Shown: positions 25,201 to 36,550 of the stretch, in pieces
Numbering within the stretch: the first letter of the stretch is position 1
How the letters are laid out: every line of letters begins with the position of its first letter
The notes under the pieces: generated by a model
What the model was told of the DNA's origin: nothing
Database searches by the model: none
Seen by the model: the letters and a program-made list of their open reading frames with translations, nothing else
Assembly (NCBI GenBank): GCA_025766275.1
Contig: JAFKAC010000002.1
Span: 2,294,001 to 2,358,000 of the forward strand
Origin: Lactarius indigo
Taxonomy: Eukaryota; Basidiomycota; Agaricomycetes; Russulales; Russulaceae
Reading direction: 5' to 3'
Length of the DNA: 64,000 nt
Position numbers and translations under genes: made by a program

Positions 25201-28200
25201 TGCACGGTCAGTGTTAACCACGTCGCATTCGATGTGAACGGGAAGTCCTTTCGTCAGGGCCGGTTCTGACTCATCAATGAACTTGTTATCGAGGCGAATA
25301 TAGAGTTTGTGATCCTGCTGCCGGACGCGATAGGTGGCAGCGCCAGGGCGCATCTGCCAAGCGGGTTTCAATATAGCCGATAAATCCAGATACCTTGTCT
25401 TTGGAGTACGAAGCTTCTCGTCGACTTTGAGCATATCTGCCCGCCCAACCATCTCGTTGATAGTTCGGAACCCGAGCTTCGCCATGTATCCCCGGAGATC
25501 TTCGGCGAGGTAGTAAAAAAGTTGATAACATGTTCTGGCTGACCGGCAAACTTCGCGCGAAGTTGTGGATCCTGGGTAGCAATGCCAACAGGGCAGGTAT
25601 TGACTGCGTCGACATAAGTCTTAGAACCTATGGCCCACCGCTAGGAAAGTAAACGCTGGACTCACGGTGACACTTCCTCATCATTATGCATCCCATAGCT
25701 ATTAACGGTGCGGTTGCGAAACCCCATTCTTCGGCTCCAAGTAGACAGGCAATTGCAATGTCGCGGCCCGTTCGTATCTGGCCGTCGGTTTGCACGGTCA
25801 CACGACCACGGAGATCGTTCAACACGAGTGTCTGGTGAGTTTCAGCCAGACCAAGTTCCCAGGGAAGTCCCGCGTTCTTGATTCCCGTCCAACGTGATGC
25901 CCCTGTTCCTCCGTCATGTCCTGATATGAGGATGTGGTCGGCCTTGGCTTTCGCAACACCGCTTGCGACGATTCCCACACCGACTTCCGACACCAGCTTC
26001 ACAGACACGCGACCGCGTGGGTTGGAACATTTTAGGTCATAAATAAGCTGCTTGAGGTCTTCGATCGAATAAATGTCATGATGAGGTGGCGGGGATATGA
26101 GGCCGACGCCAGCGGTGGAGTGACGCGTGCGAGCGATGGACGTAGAGACTTTGTGACCAGGAAGTTCACCGCCTTCGCCTGGCTTGGCACCCTGTGCCAT
26201 TTTTATTTGCAGCTCATCCGCGTCCGCAAGGTAGTTTGAAGTGACACCGAAGCGGCCAGACGCCACTTGCTTGATGGCAGAACGCATTGTATCTCCATTG
26301 TTTAATATCAGTGATCGCTCGGCATCTTCACCACCTTCGCCGGTATTTGACTTGCCACGAAGTCGATTCATGGCAATTGCGAGAGTTGAGTGAGCCTCCA
26401 TCGAGATCGAGCCATAAGACATTGCTCCGGTGACGAAACGGCGGACGATTTCGTTCCAAGGTTCCACCTGATCAACGGGGATGGGTGTCGCGCCCTCATA
26501 GCGGAAGTCTAAGAGACCGCGAAGATGAATGCTCTTCCCCTGCTTGTTCGCATTAAGCGCGTAAGCGTCGTAAGCCTTCTGATTCTTCTCGTGGACAGCG
26601 TCTTGGAGATTGGCGATACCTTCGGGGTCGTTAATATGTGGCTCCCCACCATCACGCCAGTGATACTCTCCAGACTCGGGCATTCCAGGAGGAATCAACG
26701 TCTCGCGAGAAGGCCAGCCACGCTCATGGAGTTCGAACGCGTCCATGGCAAGGAGATCGAAAGTCGCCCCCTGAACACGACTAGCCGTACCAACGAAGCA
26801 ACGATCGATAACTTCACTGTGTAGGCCCAGCGCTTCGAAAATTTGGGCGCCTTTGTACGACTGGAGGGTAGAGATGCCCATCTTCGACATAACCTTGAGA
26901 ATACCATTATCCAAGGAGGTCCGGTATTTCTCCATGAGTTGATTCACGGCCATGTCATTCTTCACCCTATCCGAAAGCGAGAGGTTAGGATACAGGCGAG
27001 CCGAGCACTGATTCGGCGAATTATAACTCACAGGCCTTCCCTTGCAACCTTGTGTATTGCTTCCATCGTGAGCCATGGACAAATAGCGTCTGCGCCGTAT
27101 CCAACGAGTACACAGATGTGATGAACCTCTCTAGCTTCTGCCGTCTCGACCATAAGCGCGACCTTTGCGCGCTTCTTCTGAAGAACGAGATGGTGGTGAA
27201 CCCCTCCACAAGCAACGAGAGTGGAAAGAGGCACGCGAGTGGGGGAGGTCGCCCGGTCCGAAATGATGATTACTTTTATACCATCTTCAATGGCCTGCGT
27301 AGCCTCGTTGCACACCCGATCTAGTGCGTTCTTGTAACCGGGAAGACCTTCATCTTTCGGGAAAGTGACGTCGATAGTACAAGAGGGCCAAGTAGGGTAT
27401 GCAGCCTTAAGGTTCTTCATGGCATTCATTTCTTCAATCGAAAGTACAGGGGAAGGGAGAAGGATACGATGGCACTGCTGCGGTTTCATCTCCAAGAGGT
27501 TCCCTTCGGGTCCGACATAAGTCTCCAGGGACATGACGATATTCTCTCGGATAGGGTCAATGGGAGGGTTAGTGACTTGCGCGAATAGTTGACGGAAATA
27601 ATCGTAGACGACGCGCGGTTGAGTCGCCATAGCTGCGAGCGGTGCATCGTTCCCCATGGAGCCAAGTGCCTCCTTTCCAGAAGTGATCATGGGAAGCATG
27701 AGAAGACTGAGTTGTTCCACTGTGAAGCCGAAAGCTACAAGCCGAGCGTCGGTGCTCAGCGGTGCATCATCGACGGTCACATCGACTGACAAAGTCCGAG
27801 TGACGCGTTTGACAATGTTGGGAACCTGGAGTACATGACTCTCAATCCACGAGGCGAAGTTTTGTTTTCTTGCGGTATTCCTCTTGAGTTCTTTGTCATC
27901 TACAACACGGCCTTCAACAGTGTCCACTAAAAGCATTCGTCCCGGTTTCAAGCGACCTTTCGAGACTATCTTCTCGGGTGGAATTACCAAAGCCCCAACT
28001 TCTGAAGCGCAGACCATGATGTCCTCACTCGTGACGATAAATCGACACGGGCGTAGGCCATTACGATCCAAGTTCGCGCCACAGTAACGACCATCAGAGA
28101 AGGCGAATAGCGCCGGTCCATCCCAGGGCTCCTGGAGGCAAGCTGCCCAGTTATAGAATGCGCGTTTCTCCGGCTCCATATAATCGTTGCCTTGCCAGGC

Positions 28201-29433
28201 TTCAGGGACGAGCATCATCACGGCCTCAGGGAGGGTGACAACGCCATTTACTACGAGCAGCTCTAGAACGTTGTCAAAAGCAGCTGAGTCCGAACCGCCC
28301 GCTTCGATGATAGGATATAGAAGGTCAAGTTGATCTCCGAAGTGAGTAGAGTGTAGAACGCCTTCGCGCGCACGCATCCAATTTTTGTTCCCGCGGACTG
28401 TGTTGATCTCGCCTGCAACCGAAAAAATGAAGACGAGCCGTTCCGAGAAGCAAGGACCAACATCGCTTACCATTGTGAGCTGCCCACCTCATAGGTTGAG
28501 CACGATCCCAGCTGGGGAATGTATTCGTCGAGAATCGGGAATGAACCAAGGTGAAATGCGAACAATATAGAACGTGGTTGAGGTCATGGTAGTAATTGTA
28601 CACTTGAGGGGGCGATAGCTGTCCCTTGTAGACAATGTTCTTGGACGACAAGGAGCAGACATAAAAGGATTTCGCAAGCGTACTTTATACAGGGCAAGTC
28701 CGATATGTTGAGCTCAGGGCGTTGCACAAAGATAGAAAACCACAAACATGCTATGAGTTGCGTGCTTGCGGAGGACGTAAAGCTGTCTCTCGAAATGTTT
28801 TTCATCAAAATGACCTCTTTGGCTAACAGTTCCGTCTCCGTAGTGGGAACGAAGTACAACAAAGGGTTGGAGAATGATGGGTTCTGTGCTGCTGGCGGCT
28901 GGTCCTAGGATGGTACCGTCGGTAGGCACCTCACGCCAGCCAAGGACTCTAAGGCCCAGATCACCGGCGATCCTAGAAAAGATAGACTGATGCTTTTGGA
29001 CAAGTGCTGGGTCGTTGGCCTTGAAGAAAACGTTACCAACGGCGTATTCGCCAGGCTCTGGCAGTTCGGAGCCGATGTCTCTTTCTGCTTCACGCTTAAA
29101 CAAAGCATGAGGGATGCTGGTCATCACACCAGCACCGTCACCATCACGACTGTCAGCACCGGTGGCGCCTCGATGGGTCATGGCGCAGAGCAGCTGCCTG
29201 GCATCTGAGACGATTTTGTGGTTTTGTTCACCTTTGATATGGCAAATGAAGCCGACACCACAGGCATCTTTCTCGAGCTCATTCATATAAAGGCCTTGAT
29301 TAGCTGGCATCGCACCCGCCCATGACGAAGGATCGCGTTGTACGGCATGAAAACTGCTGATAGAAGATTGTGAGGCGAAATCCTCAACGAAGGGAATGGA
29401 AGGATCGAGTAGGAGTTCGGAGGTCGAGGACAT
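22241..29433 (-). CDS. GLT1: NADH-dependent glutamate synthase (GOGAT), with an apparent one-base deletion
   Basis: ATG 29433 to stop 22241-22243, over ten exons. Order: propeptide, then [14 protein letters not shown] with the catalytic cysteine at about residue 58 of a class II glutaminase domain; central and FMN-binding synthase domains ([57 protein letters not shown]); the Fe-S cysteine region ([15 protein letters not shown]); the glycine-repeat beta helix ([20 protein letters not shown]); and a GltD-type part with [40 protein letters not shown] and the dinucleotide fold [20 protein letters not shown]. The enzyme makes two glutamates from glutamine and 2-oxoglutarate. The six-T run at 25515-25520 (minus strand) needs seven T to join EHVINFF to YYLAEDLRG. 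An intron near 23849-23868 carries a long A/T run. Confidence 0.95.
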
Positions 29434-29825
29434 GGGAGAGCTGGAACACTCTCTAGGAAAGAGAAGACTGGCTACACTGGCAGCGAAAGAAAGCGGAAGA
29501 AGCTCGAGCTTGCGCTAACGAAAAATTCACTGAGGGGAGCCGTGTCTCGGAGAGGGGCCGTGGAGTCTCCCTTTATCTTTGCTCACGTCCGCCGAATCTA
29601 TCCGTGGCGCTCGGCCGAGTCCCTCCTTGGCCAATCAACGTGCCAATGTTATATCAATTCCCACACGATTCGTCATTTTCTACCTCAGCGGCATTGCTCC
29701 TCCTAGCCAAGTCCGTATTACATGCAAGGGACGGGGCTACAAATACAATCACACGTCCGACGTACATTCCTTTGCCTTCAACCAGCACCGTCATGCAGGG
29801 CACAACACACCGCAGCTAATGGGCT
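29434..29825. other. Intergenic region between GLT1 start and LST8 stop
   Basis: About 390 bases holding the GLT1 promoter. It includes a GC-rich leader with ggggccgtggagtc and no clear coding sequence. Small plus-strand frames here are shadows. I did not find an unambiguous repeated GATA-factor cluster. Confidence 0.4.
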
Positions 29826-31298
29826 TCAGCCAAGGCAGATCGTCTCGGGAACACACAAACCTTTGTGATGACCATTGTATTGTCTAACCGTTTCCCCAGA
29901 AGCCATTTCCCATAAACGCGCGGTATGGTCAGAAGACGCTTGTGGCGCATCAGAAGTACCCCATGATCACTTGAGGCTAGACTCACCTGTCACAAGATAA
30001 GCCGAATCTGCGCTGAATGCGCAATCCCATACCCAGCGTTGGTGTCCTTGTAAAACCTTCTCGGATTTGAACTCGTAGTTGGGAGAGATCGACCAGATCT
30101 TCACCGTGGTGTCCGCCGAGCAGGTGGCGAGATATCTGCCTTATCTTAGATGCAAAGCAGCAAAGAAGGAAACAAGATTACGGACTTCACGTCAGGGCTA
30201 AGGAGACAACGTGTCAAGTGCTTGTTGTGCGCCTGAAATTTTGTGACAGCTTGGAAGCGGGGTAGCCCTGTACCCTCTTCGTAGATCTTCCATACATAAC
30301 ACTTGCCCTGGAAAAAAGGATCATTCTTACGGATCCGCTGCAATGGAAGTCTCGCCGAATTTTCCACCTTGTTGTTACCAGCAACTAAGCACGATCCATC
30401 CGATGCTAGCGTCACAGATCGTATGGGGACATCCCCAGCTGGCGTCTTGGGCCCTTTCAATATTAAACACGAGACACATAGAAAGAACGAAGCCGATACC
30501 AGTTCATGCGTGCAAATATTTTCGGACAAATCCCATTGCTTGATTCGTCCTGCTTGGTCGCAGGAAATGAGCTCTCCTTGGTTCGGATGAACGCAAACGT
30601 CGTTGACTGCGTGTACGAGAAGTTTGAGTCACCACTGTCGTAACAGCGAGCAAAAGACGTGAGAGCGACCTGGTGCCTCGTTATTATAATTGCGGTGTAA
30701 GTGCGTGTTCCTGTGAAGTGATTCACACTATCAGTCAACCACACATATCTGATGGGCTCACCGGAGATCCCATATCTTTATGGTACCGTCCTCACTTCCC
30801 GTCACTAACCACTTTCCCTGGCTATGGAAAGAGACCGAGGTAACATTAGAAGTGTGGCCTTCGAAGGTGATGACCTGTGTTCCTGCACTTGAGAATTGGG
30901 GCGACGGTAAACAATCGATAATCCAATTACTGGTGTAGATGAGGAGCTGGCAATCTCATATACGTTCACTTTCTTATGAATTGCGGCAGCTAACAAACGC
31001 TTGCTGTAGATAACCAGATCAGACGACTATATAAAGACCGGGGTGCAGGCAAACGCACTCTGGAGAGATTGCGAGTCGATTTACTTGCTAAGTGACGATC
31101 GAACTAGGTGGTGAGAGTAGAAGACAATTTGGATTGGAGACTATGCCTCACTCCTGACTCTCCTGAACGAGCGATGGTTCGAGAACATATACCGCTCCAG
31201 GCCTCCCAGAAGCGGATTTCGTGGTCGTAAGAGCCAGTGACAAGTATGACGGACATGTCATGCCGGGCAGGGGCGGGAGCCGCAGGCTGGTTAGGCAT
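29826..31298 (-). CDS. LST8: LST8, WD40 subunit of TORC1 and TORC2
   Basis: ATG 31298 ([19 protein letters not shown]) to stop 29826-29828. The first blade is [20 protein letters not shown], virtually identical to LST8/GbetaL proteins in general. Later blades include [19 protein letters not shown], a second blade with [54 protein letters not shown], a blade with [14 protein letters not shown], and [15 protein letters not shown] near the C-terminus. Seven WD blades fill almost the whole protein, roughly 320-340 residues. LST8 binds the TOR kinase domain and supports nutrient signalling. Several introns interrupt the gene, one just after the start region. A second in-frame ATG (MSVIL) could be used instead. 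Confidence 0.95.
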
Positions 31299-33734
31299 TG
31301 TGCCAAGACCGGGGGGTACTGTAGCTGGCCTTTAGTTTCTGTCCGTTACCCTGTTGCTACGTCGTTAAAAGTGTGCACTATGTCTTGTGATGTGCGTTGC
31401 TGTGTCGATCGAAGTATTCAAGGGGACCAGTCAATGGCTCTCGGAGAAGATGGGGGTCGTATTGACGGCTGCTGACGATATTGACCCCGCCCGACTTGTT
31501 TCTGTATCACTTAATTCCCCCTTTGATAGATTCCCTCTCTCTGGCAGTGATCCTCTTTCGCCATTTACGACTGCCTTTCGATAGTATCGCTACCGTGAGC
31601 TACTGAAATTCCAGTCGTGCACGCGCCAGGACTGTAGGACTGGGTGGGTACCAATTAAGACACCCCCTTCCCTCTTCCATGAAAGTGCCCACTCCGGTTC
31701 ATCGAAGCCCCGCCCCCTTGCAATCTCAACTAAACCCAGGACACAGGTAGTCCGCAGGCCTCGCATTTGAATTACGTGTATCATGTATCTGGTAACCGTG
31801 CCTGCTTCTGTTCTTTCTCAGAAATTCCTCACTCTACGCCTCCGGCCCCTCGTTCGCTTCCGGCAAAGACACGACTCTCGCCACGCACCATGCAATTTTA
31901 CACTGACCCTGGTTCCCAATTCACGCTTCGCGGCCTCGATTTTGGTGTACCCGGCGCCAATATTTTGCCCTCCTGCCGCGCCATGGGAATCACAGCGAGT
32001 TCTAGTTGTCACAATTCGGCAATAAAGAGTTGCTTGTAACTTTTCCTTGGTACGATTCCCACCCAGATGTGGTGAAACCATCTCAGTGATTCCGATCAGA
32101 CTTGGGATCCTTCATATACACCCTCTGACTCTCGCTCACCTCCCTTGAATGCAAAGGCGCGGTACTCTTTGTGGGAACGACATATACGATCGTGCATTGT
32201 TGTACCTCGCACTTCATTTCAAGTTGACGCCGTCGGCTTCGTTCAAGTTCGCCGCAAAAGAAGTTTGGAGATAACCTGGTCTTAAGGGCCTGAAACTAAC
32301 CTCCTCTCACGACATCTGCGTATTGATGTACTGGTTATGAACCCTCAGGTGAGCTGGATTTGTTTTCGTCACGCGTTCCATAATTCCGACAATTTGACGC
32401 AGATTGGCAACCGTGTCAGGTGGTGGGATAGCCGGGGGCAACTCAAACATGGATGTATAAAAGCCATCAACGTATTGACCGACGTGCGTTCTTGGTCCAG
32501 GTTTACTCTTAACGACGCTGACGTGTATTGTGATTAGAACTCTTATGTCGTTGTGATTCAAGTGGAGGACGGACAACCTTCGACAGTGACACTTCCGTAC
32601 GTGACAGCTATCACATCACATAACTCAGATTAATTTTGCGTCGACAATCCTCCAGAATAGATCATGTGAAACTCGCGGGATAACGCCAGTGAAGCCTACA
32701 CTGTTCCGTCATTCTAGAATGACATGTCGTTTTTCCTCCACGAACTGATGTATTTGTCATTCGGACTGTATCGTACCCGCATCCGCATTATGGACAGTTA
32801 GCACTTTGGACGCGTACCATTCTTGCACTCCCATAGATCGTACCACATAACTTATATCACAACTATAGATCTGATTGTCACAGAATTCGTAGAATAATCA
32901 TAAGTCTAGTTCGATTCAACTGACGTCCGGTGGTAGAGAGCCATGACGTCGAAGCGCGCAAATTGAGGGTACGACCGGGTGAGACGTCTGGAAGAGCGGT
33001 GATACGTGCGCCAAGAAAAACATTCCGATGCCCCATGGACATGGACGGCGCCTGGAGGCAGGTCTAGAATTTTTGCTCAAACGAAGGCGTGGCAGAATTG
33101 GGGTTGTAATGACACGGGAATAGGGCAAGATGGTGTAACACATCACTCATGTCCGAGAGGACGCCAATACCGTACAGCCACGATTCTTCTCGTCCAGCTA
33201 TGAAACTCGGAAGTCCAAGAACATAATACGGCAGCTGAGCTCGGAGCACATGAAAACGGGCTGTCACCACCGACGGGAGTGCGTAAAAGACCGGTGATGT
33301 GCACGGGCAGGGGCAGGTACGATATATCGCTGCATGGCCTATGTACTGCCGATGCTTTGGGGACAATGAAATTGAAATGAAAGGCGAATAGATATTATGA
33401 GTAGATGCCACGAGGGGGGCGAGAAATGATGGCAATCTTTGCCAAGATCTAGTCCAATCGCATTTTACAGTGTTCTCGAACTGCGCCACAACGGGACGGG
33501 TCTGGCGCTTGGGGGTTGCCAAGAACACGGAATGATTGGATTGCTACTCGAGTGCGATGGAAGTGCACGTTACAGTAACCTTGAGTCGTTCAACAGGTAC
33601 AGCAGGAACCGAAGGCCACATAGCAGCCCAGCCTGAAGACAGATCCAGATTGAAAACCCGCTTAGAGTTCGGGATAGAATCCGACACTCTCCGCGGCGTA
33701 GCGAACAAGTCGCCGACAAAGCCTGAGGAAGAGC
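31299..33734. other. 2.4-kb region without a confident gene
   Basis: It lies between LST8 (minus) and the SDR-like gene (plus). Candidate frames are 32307-32576 on the minus strand (proline-rich, containing VANLRQIVGIMERVTK), 33064-33528 on the minus strand (154 codons, no domain) and 33536-34210 on the plus strand (overlaps the SDR-like gene in another frame). None shows a recognised family or a convincing splice pattern. The region is AT-richer than the gene blocks, especially at 32600-32930. It may contain a lineage-specific gene, a decayed gene or non-coding RNA. Confidence 0.4.
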
Positions 33735-35386
33735 ATGTCGTTGCATGGCGTGCTGAGTACAAATATGGTTACGCGATCGTCACAGATATACCAATTACGG
33801 CAATCATCGTCCACGTGCCAGTGTCCGTCGTCGGTTCCCGACCCGGATGCCTTGAGGAACAAGGACTCCGGAGTGGTGTTCTTCAAGTCGTTGATCCCGA
33901 TGATGAACTACCTTTTTCTGAGCATCACCTATATCACCTTCTCGGTAGTCGAGTTAACGATCTTTACTTTATTAGCCGGGATCACCGCTCTACTTTCCCT
34001 GTTCGAAGACATCACATCAGTCCTCTTCGAGCTGGCCTCCGATTCCTCTGGGGTCCCACCTCGCAGCTCCTTCCCAACAGAGAAATGCGCTGTATTAATT
34101 CTAGGAGCCCAAGAAGGTACATACTTCGCCTATTCGATCGAATCAAATATCGACGTGCATCCTTGAGTCAGGTGTGGGAAGAAACGCCGCACTTCAATTC
34201 TCCGAGTTAGGCTACACTGTCTTTGCGTTGTGTCCCAATCGACAAGATGATGCAGGCCAACTCGTATCGCCTGGTGGGTCCAGGGGTGTAGCTTCGGTAA
34301 GAGCGCAGGGCCTGCTTTCTCCTGACAGTGGAATTATCTTACCAACAAAAGCACCTTTTGTCCAAAGCTCCTGTACATCTGGCATAACAGGAAAGAAAGG
34401 TCTCGCTCGATTCCATGGGGTCTAGTAGCGCCGATGCAACTGAACATGTGGTCTCGGTCTCAACGTCAAGTAGTACACGAGACAGTCTGGGCCCATTGTA
34501 ATGCCTATGACCTTCGTCTTGTGGCGCTGATAATTTCGCACGACTCCAAGTCCCATCCCGGCACAGGACCATTGCCCATAGACGCGCTAGACGCGACAGT
34601 CGGAACTGACGAGAGCCACCTCGGAGAAGACGCGTGGAGAAATACTGTACTCGAAGATGTCACGGAACCAGTTCTCATGGCAAACGACTACAGGGAGTTA
34701 CTTGCCGAAGCCTCGGGGCGAATCGTCATACTATCTAACTTTGCTGATAGTTGGTGTGGTGGGTCTATTCTACGGTTCGGCGTTTCTGACGGGTTGATAC
34801 AGGCACACCCCTCGCGCTGTTATCTTTGGCGGGTCGCGCTGCCACCGCCGAGAGCCTGGCCAACGTGCTAGAGCTCGAAGGGATTCGTGTATCTTCGATC
34901 TACTTTGGCCCATTGGCAGAGGACTCGATGACGCAGTCACTGGACGGTCGCGGTAATGATAGGTATGTCAGAACCGGATTTGGTCTGTGTGTTGTGTTGG
35001 ACATAGGGTTGTAATCATATGCAACAGGCGTTTCCCTCAATCCTTCGGTATACGTGCCGGTCTGCGGCTTTCCGATTTTTTCTGATATGCAAAAGATTGG
35101 CAGGGATCAGTCAATATGTTGGCACAGAGGATATCCAAGAAACTTATAGTGCAGGACAGCCTCTTACTCACCGTCCTACGACGCGTGGTGCAGTCCCGGT
35201 ATGGTTTTCTTTAGAATTCATCCAACAACCCGCATTATTTTATACGCCAGGCACCCGAAATTCGTTTATACTGTTGGCCTATACCCCGTTTTGCACATTG
35301 CACTGAAGTCAGCGCCTGTTGGCTCGAGATTGGCAGCGACAAGTCTCATGCGTTGGGCGATGGTACCGGAGCGGGCATCGGATTAA
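33735..35386 (+). CDS. Membrane-anchored short-chain-dehydrogenase-like protein
   Basis: The clear part begins with a hydrophobic segment (NYLFLSITYITFSVVELTIF and TLLAGITALLSLFE). An exon follows ending CAVLILGAQE, spliced (intron GTACAT...GTCAG) to GVGRNAALQFSELGYTVFAL, a Rossmann turn of the SDR type (GAQEGVG). Next are LLYIWHNRKERSRSIPWGLV, DAWRNTVLEDVTEPVLMAND with YRELLAEASGRIVILSNFAD, AATAESLANVLELEGIRVSS, and a last exon with RIILYARHPKFVYTVGLYPV. Stop at 35384-35386. The layout resembles the fungal DUF1776-type SDR-like family. No YxxxK catalytic pair is obvious, so it may not be an active reductase. The 5' exon(s) are unresolved: ATG 33735 is the first in this frame, but an earlier start around 33555 is possible. 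Confidence 0.6.
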
Positions 35387-35491
35387 TTCTTTTTCTGACT
35401 TGTGACGTACAATATGTATGGTTTCGCACTAAACAAATGTCGCCTCTTCTGACGCGATAGGAGGACAATCCTTCAGAAAGTGCAAGTTTAT

Positions 35492-36325
35492 TCATGAATT
35501 TTGTTGCAGAATAGGCACCAGCTGGAAACGCACCCTGACCATGATACTTAGGCGCTGCCCTCGAGACGCCCCATGTGCCAATATTGGCTCGGCACACAGT
35601 ATCGAGTGCCTATAATTGTAGCGAACATCGTCCCTTCTATGCGTGAGCAACAAGGCCACCGCGCGGATGAGTTTCCCACCTCTGAATGTACACACTCCCA
35701 GAAGGTAGTGTGATGTCGAATGTGTGTCTCGGGGAGCAATCAGAATCGGCTTCCACGGATTCCATTCGCAAAACCCTGTCGGAACCGAGGCTGACGCCAA
35801 GTATCCAAGACCCGCTCGCATCAACGTTGTCGACGTGCGGAAGTATTTCTCCGTCGGAAGCCAAATGTAACAAATGTGTCTGTGTGCTACCTGCATTTGG
35901 ACAAAGTGCTTCTAAGCGACCAAGGGCAGACCTGAAAACAGGATCGTTCTCGCCGTCCCATGAAGAGACGCGGGTTTCCCGGAACCGCTTAATGACACCG
36001 TCGTAGTGACCCTGTTTGCTCCGGGTAAGGCAGGTCCCCGCAGTTGAGAAGGACGAACCTCTTCGAAGTGATAAAATCCGTCAGGAAGAAAAACATCTTC
36101 CAGATCTCCGGCTTCTCGGGGTCGATCACGTTGATGGGACGCGAGGAAATCTCGGCGTCGCTTACGCGCAGCTCTTGGTTCCGCTACGTCTAGCTTCCGA
36201 AGGGCGGCAGAAAGCAGCGCGTGTTGTTCCGTGGGATTGAAAAAGCGCGGAAACCATAGGAAATCAGCAGGTAAAGCAGAACGCTTACTGTAGCGTCGTA
36301 GGATAGAGTGATAAGTGCGCAGCAT
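35492..36325 (-). CDS. ALKBH7-like 2-oxoglutarate/Fe(II) oxygenase, probably mitochondrial
   Basis: ATG 36325 starts MLRTYHSILRRYSKRSALPA, a basic amphipathic presequence. FLWFPRFFNPTEQHALLSAA follows, the entry of the AlkB-like fold. Later come FLPDGFYHFEEGHYDGVIKR, THLLHLASDGEILPHVDN with the iron-binding HxD in PHVD, and GSWILGVSLGSDRVLRMES. After an intron, DDVRYNYRHSI and GQRLSIMVR supply the distal histidine and the 2-oxoglutarate-binding arginine. Stop at 35492-35494. Sequence order and size match ALKBH7, a mitochondrial member whose animal form affects necrosis and fatty-acid metabolism. It is convergent with the SDR-like gene (105-base gap) and divergent from the carrier-like gene. 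Confidence 0.82.
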
Positions 36326-36550
36326 GATGGCGTCGTTATGGTCGCAATCAAAGAGAATAACGGATAACTTGCGTTTTATTCCACCGCTCGTCGGGCTACG
36401 CGAAGGTAATTTACTCGGTGGCGGCGGAACGAGGTGGAACGACCACGGGCCGCGGGCACCGGGCTGAGACCGCCTAATTTGTGCCAACAGGTGCAGATAC
36501 CAGATTGGACTTGCACATCCAATCTCAATCTCCGTCGTTAATGAACCAAG
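36326..36550. promoter_or_regulatory. Shared promoter region, ALKBH7-like and carrier-like genes
   Basis: 225 bases between the divergent start codons of two genes predicted to act in mitochondria. The segment is GC-rich near 36415-36470 and has no obvious TATA box. Confidence 0.5.

Noticed and set aside
33064..33528. 154-codon minus-strand open frame
   Set aside because: No family signal or splice context; could be chance in a gene-poor stretch. Kept only as part of the gap finding.
33536..34210. 225-codon plus-strand frame overlapping the SDR-like gene
   Set aside because: The adjacent frame carries the membrane segment and the Rossmann start that splice cleanly onward; this one does not continue into any SDR motif.
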